A DNA stretch of 31,362 nt from Burkholderia sp. (lineage in GTDB: Bacteria > Pseudomonadota > Gammaproteobacteria > Burkholderiales > Burkholderiaceae): NCBI GenBank assembly GCA_028292565.1, contig JAQGMD010000325.1:1-31362 (forward strand), given 5' to 3'. Under the pieces are notes generated by a model, which saw only the letters and a program-made list of their open reading frames with translations, made no database searches and was not told the DNA's origin. Below are positions 23,802-31,362 of the stretch, piece after piece (positions within the stretch are counted from its first letter, which is position 1; each line of letters begins with the position of its first letter). Made by a program: the position numbers and the translations under genes.

Positions 23802-25757
23802 TTACGCGGCTAGCTGCTCCAGCGCATCCTGCTGTACCAGCCACTCGGTTTCCAGTTGCTCCAGTTCCTTCACCAGATAAGCCTGGTCGACGATCAACGC
23901 CTTCAATTCATCCTTGTTGGCGTCATCGTATATCTTCGGGTCAGCCAGGCGCGCATCGACGGTCGCCTTGCGCGCATTGAGCTTAGCCATTTGCTCGTCT
24001 ATGCGCTTGAGGCGCTGCTCGATTGGTTTCTTCTGCGCTGACTTGCGTTGCCGTTCTTCGGCTTCCGCCCGGCGGCGTTCCTGCTTGTCCTCGCGTGATG
24101 CAGGCGGTGCGACTTCCTGTGGCTTGCTGGCAGTCGATGGCAAAGCCGCATCGGTTTTGCCGAGCTTGGTCTTGAACAGCCAGTCGCGGTAATCGTCGAG
24201 GTCGCCGTCGAAAGGCTGGAGCTTGCCATCGGCAACGATGATGAACTCGTCGGTCGTGGCGCGCAGCAAGTGGCGATCGTGGGATACCAGCAGGACTGTG
24301 CCTTCGAACTGCGCCAGCGCCATGGTCAGCGCCTCGCGGGTTTCGAGATCGAGGTGGTTGGTCGGTTCATCGAGCAGCAGCAGGTTGGGGCGCTGCCAGA
24401 CAATCAACGCCAATGCGAGACGCGCCTTTTCGCCACCGGAGAATGGCGCGATCTTGCTGGTGACCATCTCGCCGCCGAAATTGAAGCGGCCCAAAAAGTT
24501 GCGGAGTTCCTGTTCACGGACGTTTGGCGCGATGTGACCGAGATGCCAGAGCGGCGACTCGTCATGGCGCAGCATTTCCACCTGGTGCTGCGCGAAGTAA
24601 CCGATCGCGAGGCCTTTGCCGAGATGGGAGTCGCCGGACAAGGGCTGCAGGTCACCGGCAATAGTCTTGATCAGGGTCGATTTGCCGGCGCCGTTCACGC
24701 CCAGCAAGCCGATGCGTTGACCGGTTTGCAGGGAGAAGGTGATGTCGGAAACAATGACCTTGTCTCCGTCAGCGGTGTGGTAGCCGGCATTCACGTCTTC
24801 CATGACCAGCAGCGGATTCGGCGCACTTAACGGCTCGCGGAATTCGAAAGAAAATTCAGCCGCTGCGCGCAAAGGCGCCAGCTCTTCCATCTTCGCCAAC
24901 ATCTTCATCCGGCTCTGCGCCTGCTTGGCCTTGCTTGCTTTGGCTTTAAAGCGGTCAACGAAGGACTGCAGGTGGGCGCGCTCGCGCGACTGCTTCGCAA
25001 ACGCAGCCTGGTCGAGCGCCATCTGGGCCGCGCGTTGGCGTTCGAATGCCGAATAGTTGCCGGAATAGCGCTTGAGTTTGCGTTCATCGATATGGACGAT
25101 GACATTGACCACGCCGTCAAGGAAGTCGCGATCGTGCGAGATAATGATCAACGTGCCTGCGTAACGCTTCAGCCATTCTTCGAGCCAGATGATCGCATCG
25201 AGGTCGAGGTGGTTGGTCGGTTCGTCGAGCAACAGCAGGTCGGAAGGGCACATGAGTGCCTGCGCCAGGTTGAGGCGCATGCGCCAGCCGCCGGAAAAAC
25301 TCGCGACCGGCTGCTGCATCTGGTCGAGTGAGAAGCCGAGGCCGGTCAGCAATTGTTCCGCGCGTGAGCGCACTGTGTAAGCATCGGCATCGGCCAGAGC
25401 GCCGTGGAGCTCGCCGATGTGATTGCCATTTGCAGTGCTTTCGGCCTGGCTTTCCAGGTGCGCCAGCTCGGCTTCCAGTCGACGCAATGTGACGTCGCCG
25501 TCGATCGCGTATTCGATGGCAGGGCGGTCGAGTGCGGGCGTTTCCTGCGCGACGTAAGCCATGCGCCATTTTGCCGGGAAATTCACTTCGCCCTGGTCGG
25601 CATGCAGTTCGCCGCGCAACATGCCGAACAGGCTCGACTTGCCTGCGCCGTTGGCGCCGATCAGGCCGATTTTGTCGCCCGGGTTGAGTGTGAGGTCGAC
25701 ATTTTCAAGCAGGGGCTTGATGCCACGAATCAGGGTAACTTGTTGGAATCGAATCAT
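23802..25757 (-). CDS. yheS: ABC-F ATPase YheS
   Basis: Soluble ABC-F protein with two ABC cassettes and no membrane domain. Family members act on the ribosome. The protein has 651 residues. Cassette 1 has Walker A GANGAGKSS (residues 34-42), signature FSGGWRMRLNLAQAL and Walker B LLLDEPTNHLDLDA. A charged linker (FKAKASKAKQAQSRMKML) separates it from cassette 2, which has GVNGAGKST, FSGGEKARLALALIVW and LLLDEPTNHLDLETR. A basic coiled-coil tail of about 120 residues ends it. The sequence tracks E. coli YheS through nearly its whole length, including AYVAQETPALDRPAIEY. It begins four bases after prmB. Confidence 0.93.
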   Translation of the reverse strand: MIRFQQVTLIRGIKPLLENVDLTLNPGDKIGLIGANGAGKSSLFGMLRGELHADQGEVNFPAKWRMAYVAQETPALDRPAIEYAIDGDVTLRRLEAELAHLESQAESTANGNHIGELHGALADADAYTVRSRAEQLLTGLGFSLDQMQQPVASFSGGWRMRLNLAQALMCPSDLLLLDEPTNHLDLDAIIWLEEWLKRYAGTLIIISHDRDFLDGVVNVIVHIDERKLKRYSGNYSAFERQRAAQMALDQAAFAKQSRERAHLQSFVDRFKAKASKAKQAQSRMKMLAKMEELAPLRAAAEFSFEFREPLSAPNPLLVMEDVNAGYHTADGDKVIVSDITFSLQTGQRIGLLGVNGAGKSTLIKTIAGDLQPLSGDSHLGKGLAIGYFAQHQVEMLRHDESPLWHLGHIAPNVREQELRNFLGRFNFGGEMVTSKIAPFSGGEKARLALALIVWQRPNLLLLDEPTNHLDLETREALTMALAQFEGTVLLVSHDRHLLRATTDEFIIVADGKLQPFDGDLDDYRDWLFKTKLGKTDAALPSTASKPQEVAPPASREDKQERRRAEAEERQRKSAQKKPIEQRLKRIDEQMAKLNARKATVDARLADPKIYDDANKDELKALIVDQAYLVKELEQLETEWLVQQDALEQLAA

Positions 25758-25761
25758 GCTG

Positions 25762-26646
25762 TTACTTCAATTGGTCAGCGGTCAACAGGAACACCATGTC
25801 GTCACCGGCGCTGGTCGACAGCCAGGTCAGTTCGAGGTCGTGGAACGCTGCTTCCGCAAATTCGCGCTCGTTGCCGACTTCGACTATGAGCACGCCGTTT
25901 TTTGTGAGTCTTTGCGCCGCGCCTGCGACAATCTTGCGCACCAGGTCCATGCCGTCTGCGCCGCCCGCCAATGCGATCTGCGGCTCGTGGCGATATTCCC
26001 GCGGCAGCTTGTCCATTGAGCCGGCGTTGACGTAGGGCGGGTTGGTGACGATCAGGTCGTATTTTTTCTTGGGTACGTTCGCGTACAGGTCCGATTCAAT
26101 CAGGCTGATGCGGTCCTGCAGTTCGTACTCTTCCACGTTGCGGCGCGCCACTGCGAGTGCGTCGGCCGAAATGTCGACCGCATCCACTTGCGCATTCGGA
26201 AAAGCGTCCGCCAGCATAATCGGTAGGCAACCCGATCCGGTGCAGAGTTCCAGGACATTCATCACCGATTCCGGATCGCTGACCCACGGGGAGAATTGAT
26301 CGGGGATCAGCTCCGCAATGAACGAACGCGGAACGATCACGCGCTCGTCTACATAAAAGCGGTACTCGCCAAGCCAAGCTTCATTGGTGATGTAAGCAGC
26401 GGGCACGCGCTCAGCGGCGCGGCGGTCGATGACTTTCAATAATGCGTCGATTTCTTCCGGCAGCAGGCGCGCGTCGAGGAACGGCTCGAGTTTGTCGAGC
26501 GGCAGCTTGAGCGAGTGCAGCATCAGGTAAGCGGCTTCATCGAAAGCATTGCTGCTGCCGTGGCCGAAGAAAAGTTCGGCGCCATTAAAGCGGGTGACGG
26601 CATAGCGCACCATGTCGCGCAGCGTGGAAAAATTTTTCGATGTCAT
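25762..26646 (-). CDS. prmB: Ribosomal protein L3 glutamine methyltransferase PrmB
   Basis: SAM-dependent N5-glutamine methyltransferase acting on ribosomal protein L3. The protein has 294 residues. An N-terminal helical substrate-recognition domain includes FGHGSSNAFDEAAYL. The SAM loop LELCTGSGCL (residues 132-141), DAVDIS and the catalytic TNPPYV (residues 201-206) follow. RVIVPRS and EYRHEPQIALAGG separate it from PrmC, and the match to E. coli PrmB is close. ATG 26646 has no clear ribosome-binding site and is preceded by a 7-base hairpin. yheS follows after four bases. Confidence 0.95.
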   Translation of the reverse strand: MTSKNFSTLRDMVRYAVTRFNGAELFFGHGSSNAFDEAAYLMLHSLKLPLDKLEPFLDARLLPEEIDALLKVIDRRAAERVPAAYITNEAWLGEYRFYVDERVIVPRSFIAELIPDQFSPWVSDPESVMNVLELCTGSGCLPIMLADAFPNAQVDAVDISADALAVARRNVEEYELQDRISLIESDLYANVPKKKYDLIVTNPPYVNAGSMDKLPREYRHEPQIALAGGADGMDLVRKIVAGAAQRLTKNGVLIVEVGNEREFAEAAFHDLELTWLSTSAGDDMVFLLTADQLK

Positions 26647-26666
26647 TGATGATGGAAAAGTTTATG

Positions 26667-26684
26667 AGAGGGTGGAAACCCTCT
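26667..26684 (-). terminator. Short hairpin between dapE and prmB
   Basis: AGAGGGT (26667-26673) and ACCCTCT (26678-26684) form a perfect 7-base stem with a 4-base loop, 21-38 bases before the prmB start. No T-tract follows in the direction of transcription. It could attenuate read-through from dapE or affect prmB translation. Confidence 0.35.
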
Positions 26685-26732
26685 TGTCTTAGCCCTCCGC
26701 CAACACGGCGTAGGGAGTAGTTACAGTTCAGC

Positions 26733-28216
<1,484 letters not shown>

Positions 28217-28220
28217 TCAG

Positions 28221-29357
28221 TTAAACATTAAGTGTGAATTCGGTGAAGGTGGGGCCGTCGTCTTTCTTTTCTTCCGGCTCCTGCTGCTTCGGCTTCGCCG
28301 TCTGCCCGTTGTTAAGCAGCCAATACAGGTTGGTGGCCGAGTCCGCATTCGCGAGTGCTTCGTCCTGCGTGATTGCGCCTTCCTTCATCAACTCCATCAG
28401 CGCCTGTTCGAAGGTTTGCGAACCCGGCGACATGCTTTTTTCGATGGCTTCCTTGATCTGGCTGATCTCGCCCTGTTCGATCAGTTCGGCGATGTGGCGG
28501 GTGTTCAGCAGCACTTCCACCGCGGCTCTCCGGCCCTGGTCCTTCGCCACTACCAGTCGTTGCGAGATGACCGCCTTGATCGTCGCCGCCAGGTCGGACA
28601 GCAGCGAGGGCCGTGTTTCCAGCGGATAGAAATTGATGATGCGGGTCAGCGCCTGATAGCTGTTGTTCGCGTGCAGGGTAGCGACGACCAAGTGGCCCGA
28701 CTGTGCATAGGCGAGCGCGTTCGACATGGTGTCCTTGTCCCGGATCTCGCCGATCAGGATGCAGTCCGGCGCCTGGCGCAATGCGTTCTTGAGTGCCACC
28801 CTCAGGCTCTCTGCGTCCGTGCCGATTTCGCGCTGATTCACGATCGACTTCTTGTTGGTGAACAGGAATTCGATCGGATCTTCCAGCGTCAGGATGTGGC
28901 CGGTTTTCAAAGTATTGCGGTGGTCCAGCATCGCCGCAATCGTGGTCGATTTGCCCGAACCAGTCGCGCCGACGACCAGCACGAGGCCGCGCTTTTCCAT
29001 GATGATGTCGGTCAGTACCTCCGGTACGCGCAGGTCGGCGAGCTTCGGGATTTCGCCCGGTATGTAGCGGAACACTGCTGAAACGGTGCCACGCTGGCGG
29101 AATGCCGACAAGCGGAAGCTGCCCAGGCCCGTCACCGGAATACCGAGGTTGAGCTCGTTATCGCGTTCCAGTTCGTCCAGTTTTGCCACACTGACCACTT
29201 CGCCCAGCAGCGCCCTGATGGTCAGGTCGTCCATCTTCTGCTGGTTGATCGGGAGCACGTGGCCGTTGATCTTGATATGGATCGGCGAGTTCACCGTCAT
29301 GAACAGGTCCGACGCCTTTTTTTCCTTCATCAGCTGGAACAAGCGATCCATAGCCAT
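28221..29357 (-). CDS. pilU: Type IV pilus retraction ATPase PilU
   Basis: PilT-like hexameric ATPase that assists retraction of type IV pili and twitching motility. The protein has 378 residues. An N-terminal PAS-like domain leads to Walker A GATGSGKST (about residues 130-138). The Asp box LTLEDPIEF, Walker B CILIGEIRD with Glu204, and the His box LVVATLHANN with His229 follow. The longer C-terminus ending in a charged, Pro/Glu/Lys-rich tail is typical of PilU rather than PilT. AGGAG lies ten bases before ATG 29357. pilT is not next to it here: the gene sits between dapD and yffB in the lysine-biosynthesis cluster. Confidence 0.93.
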   Translation of the reverse strand: MAMDRLFQLMKEKKASDLFMTVNSPIHIKINGHVLPINQQKMDDLTIRALLGEVVSVAKLDELERDNELNLGIPVTGLGSFRLSAFRQRGTVSAVFRYIPGEIPKLADLRVPEVLTDIIMEKRGLVLVVGATGSGKSTTIAAMLDHRNTLKTGHILTLEDPIEFLFTNKKSIVNQREIGTDAESLRVALKNALRQAPDCILIGEIRDKDTMSNALAYAQSGHLVVATLHANNSYQALTRIINFYPLETRPSLLSDLAATIKAVISQRLVVAKDQGRRAAVEVLLNTRHIAELIEQGEISQIKEAIEKSMSPGSQTFEQALMELMKEGAITQDEALANADSATNLYWLLNNGQTAKPKQQEPEEKKDDGPTFTEFTLNV

Positions 29358-29396
29358 TATTGGGGCACTCCTGGATTAAGGGGATCGTCTAAGCTC

Positions 29397-29422
29397 CCCC
29401 TCTCCCGCAGGCGGGAGAGGGG
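29397..29422. repeat. REP-like palindrome between dapD and pilU
   Basis: CCCCTCTCCCGC (29397-29408) and GCGGGAGAGGGG (29411-29422) form a perfect 12-base stem with a two-base loop, followed by TTGGGGGTGAGGG. It is nearly identical to the element at 5930-5955. It lies in the 118-base gap between dapD and pilU on the same strand, so it may reduce read-through into pilU. Confidence 0.75.
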
Positions 29423-29475
29423 TTGGGGGTGAGGGCGCCCGCAGAAGGGGATACCACTCGCCGCGAACAAAAAAA

Positions 29476-30297
29476 TCAATCGCGCAGCAACTCATTAATC
29501 GCGGTTTTCGCACGAGTCTTAGCATCCACGCGCTTAACAATCACCGCGCAATACAAGCTATGCGAACCATCCGCCGACGGCAGGTTGCCGGATACGACAA
29601 CCGATCCCGCCGGAACGCGGCCATAGCTGACTTCGCCGGTGGCACGATCGTAAATTTTGGTCGACTGGCTGATATACACGCCCATCGAAATGACGGAGTT
29701 CTCTTCGACGATCACGCCTTCAACGATTTCGGAGCGGGCGCCAATGAAGCAGTTGTCTTCGATGATGGTCGGATTGGCTTGCATGGGTTCAAGCACGCCG
29801 CCGATGCCGACGCCGCCGGACAGGTGCACGTTCTTGCCGATCTGAGCGCAGGAACCGACGGTAGCCCAGGTGTCGACCATCGTGCCTTCATCGACGTAAG
29901 CGCCGATATTGACGTACGACGGCATCAGCACCACGTTTTTAGCAATGAAACTGCCGCGGCGTGCGACTGCCGGCGGCACGACGCGGAATCCGCCCTTGGC
30001 AAAATCTTCAGCCGTGTAGTTGGCGAACTTGGTCGGGACCTTGTCGTAAAACTGCAGGTCGCCGGCCTTCATCTGCAGGTTGTCTTCGAGGCGGAATGAC
30101 AGCAGCACGGCCTTCTTCACCCACTGATTGACCACCCAGCTGCCGGTGTCCTTCTGCGCCACGCGCAGTGTGCCTGCGTCGAGCTCGGCGAACACGTGCG
30201 ATACGGCATCGCGGACTTCAGCCGGAGCCGAATTGGAGGAAATATTCGCGCGGTCTTCCCACGCCTGTTCGATGATTTGTTGTAGCTGTTGTGTCAT
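29476..30297 (-). CDS. dapD: Tetrahydrodipicolinate N-succinyltransferase DapD
   Basis: Trimeric left-handed beta-helix enzyme that succinylates tetrahydrodipicolinate in the lysine/meso-DAP pathway. From ATG 30297 the protein has 273 residues, one short of E. coli DapD. The N-terminal helical domain ([11 protein letters not shown]), [20 protein letters not shown], and the hexapeptide-repeat core with [19 protein letters not shown] and the [17 protein letters not shown] segment are all characteristic. Readings from 30390 would add 31 unconserved residues. It follows dapC by 28 bases, and dapE lies further down the same strand. Confidence 0.96.
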   Translation of the reverse strand: MTQQLQQIIEQAWEDRANISSNSAPAEVRDAVSHVFAELDAGTLRVAQKDTGSWVVNQWVKKAVLLSFRLEDNLQMKAGDLQFYDKVPTKFANYTAEDFAKGGFRVVPPAVARRGSFIAKNVVLMPSYVNIGAYVDEGTMVDTWATVGSCAQIGKNVHLSGGVGIGGVLEPMQANPTIIEDNCFIGARSEIVEGVIVEENSVISMGVYISQSTKIYDRATGEVSYGRVPAGSVVVSGNLPSADGSHSLYCAVIVKRVDAKTRAKTAINELLRD

Positions 30298-30325
30298 TGT
30301 GAGTTTGATAGTGGGGTTGAATAAA

Positions 30326-31362
30326 TCAGGATGCGGACAGTTTCTTTGTGAATTCGACAATACGGCGTGCGGCTTCGAGACATTCATCAACTTCCGCCAC
30401 CAGTGCCATGCGTATGCGATTCTGACCCGGATTGACGCCGTGCGCCTCGCGTGCGAGAAAACTTCCCGGCAGTACCGTCACATTATATTCGGCATACAGC
30501 CGCCTGGCGAAGTCGGTGTCGGAGATGGCGACATCCCGGTCGACCCTGGCCCAAAGATAAAAGCCGGCGTCGGGCAGATCGACATCGAACACCTCTTGCA
30601 GGACCGGCGTGACCTGCCTGAACTTTGCGATGTACTTTGCGCGGTTCTCCACCACGTGCCGCTCATCGTTCCACGCGATGATCGACGTCGCCTGGACCGG
30701 CGGGCTCATGGCGCCGCCGCAATAGGTCCGGTACAGCAGGAATTTCTTCATGATCTCGGCGTCGCCGGCGACAAACCCCGAACGCATGCCCGGCACATTC
30801 GAGCGTTTGGACAGGCTGGAGAATGCAATCAGGCGCCGGTAATCGGTACGGCCCAGCTTGTGCGCAGCTTCGAGGCCGCCCAGCGGTGCTTCTTCCTTGA
30901 AATAAATCTCGGAATAGCATTCATCCGAAGCAATCACGAACCCATAGCGGTCGGACAGGTCAAACAACTCTTTCCAGTCTTCCAACGTCAACACCGCGCC
31001 GGTCGGATTGCCGGGTGAGCAAATATACAAGAGTTGCACATGTGACCAGACGTCGGCCGGTACGTTCTGGAAATCGGGCGCGAAGTTGCGCGCGGGATTC
31101 GAGTTGACGAAATAAGGCCGGGCACCCGAGAGATAGGCCGCCCCCTCATAGATCTGGTAGAACGGGTTGGGACACATCACCAGCGCGCCCGGCACCGGGG
31201 ACACGATGGTCTGCGCCAATGCAAACAAGGCTTCGCGCGAGCCATTGACCGGCAGGATCTGCGTCGCCGGATTCAGCTTCGGCAAGCCATAGCGCCGTTC
31301 CAGCCATCCGGCAATCGCCGCGCGCAATGCATCGGCGCCCGCGGTCGTGGGATAGTTCGCCA
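30326..31362 (-). CDS. dapC: N-succinyldiaminopimelate aminotransferase DapC (5' end outside window)
   Basis: PLP-dependent class I/II aminotransferase that makes succinyl-DAP between the DapD and DapE steps. At least 345 residues are present. The frame is open to the right edge ([19 protein letters not shown]), so the start is missing. Visible motifs are [49 protein letters not shown], the PLP lysine in [17 protein letters not shown], and the C-terminal arginine in NRIRMALV. Together with dapD and dapE in the same run this supports DapC rather than a general aspartate aminotransferase. Confidence 0.93.
   Translation of the reverse strand, partial: ANYPTTAGADALRAAIAGWLERRYGLPKLNPATQILPVNGSREALFALAQTIVSPVPGALVMCPNPFYQIYEGAAYLSGARPYFVNSNPARNFAPDFQNVPADVWSHVQLLYICSPGNPTGAVLTLEDWKELFDLSDRYGFVIASDECYSEIYFKEEAPLGGLEAAHKLGRTDYRRLIAFSSLSKRSNVPGMRSGFVAGDAEIMKKFLLYRTYCGGAMSPPVQATSIIAWNDERHVVENRAKYIAKFRQVTPVLQEVFDVDLPDAGFYLWARVDRDVAISDTDFARRLYAEYNVTVLPGSFLAREAHGVNPGQNRIRMALVAEVDECLEAARRIVEFTKKLSAS

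Overview
The window is about 31 kb of G+C-rich chromosomal DNA from a betaproteobacterium. Burkholderiales is near certain and Oxalobacteraceae-like is my best guess. The evidence is the class I phaC-phaR pair followed by rimO, the mfd/ispD-ispF pair, the OmpR/RisA-type regulator, and the dapC-dapD-pilU-yffB-dapE-prmB order, all with typical betaproteobacterial protein sequences. It is almost entirely housekeeping. I see no tRNA, rRNA, CRISPR, prophage or insertion sequence.

Layout, left to right. (1) 1-4678: a membrane-protein gene leaving the left edge is divergent from phaC (PHB synthase), and the two start codons overlap. phaR follows (PHB-responsive repressor, with its own promoter and a dyad), then rimO and a small exported protein coupled to rimO. 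(2) 4717-8086: metC (+) converges on katE (-), a large catalase. (3) 8404-13105 (-): mfd, serB and a small DUF4870-like membrane protein. (4) 13287-14470 (+): ispD-ispF (MEP isoprenoid pathway), divergent from mfd. (5) 14471-17696: an accessory region with a tiny zinc-ribbon-type gene on the minus strand, then a plus-strand trio of rubredoxin-less rubrerythrin, CCG-domain Fe-S oxidoreductase and DUF3501 protein. (6) 17788-19999 (-): an ompR/envZ (risA/risS)-type two-component operon. (7) 20204-20548 (+): a small exported protein. (8) 20644-31362 (-): a long co-directional run, read from the right as dapC, dapD, pilU, yffB, dapE, prmB, yheS, an alpha-methylacyl-CoA racemase, a GNAT acetyltransferase, a DUF2520 protein and a gamma-carbonic anhydrase.

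The two most notable observations are in-frame stop codons inside otherwise intact genes. The small zinc-ribbon gene (14817-14584, minus) has TGA exactly where a cysteine of its first CxxC-x-GTGK repeat is expected. This may be a Cys/Sec swap, a nonsense mutation or a sequence error. The sensor kinase gene (19191-17788, minus) has TAG at codon 42, right after its first membrane segment, which should separate the membrane anchor from the kinase. The rubrerythrin / Fe-S / DUF3501 trio is the best candidate here for a little-described functional system. It has a peroxidase-like di-iron protein without its usual rubredoxin domain, next to a possible electron donor.

Intergenic regions carry REP-like palindromes (5930-5955, 14528-14550, 29397-29422) and two longer inverted-repeat elements (17016-17084, 20576-20603), mostly between convergent genes or at gene ends.
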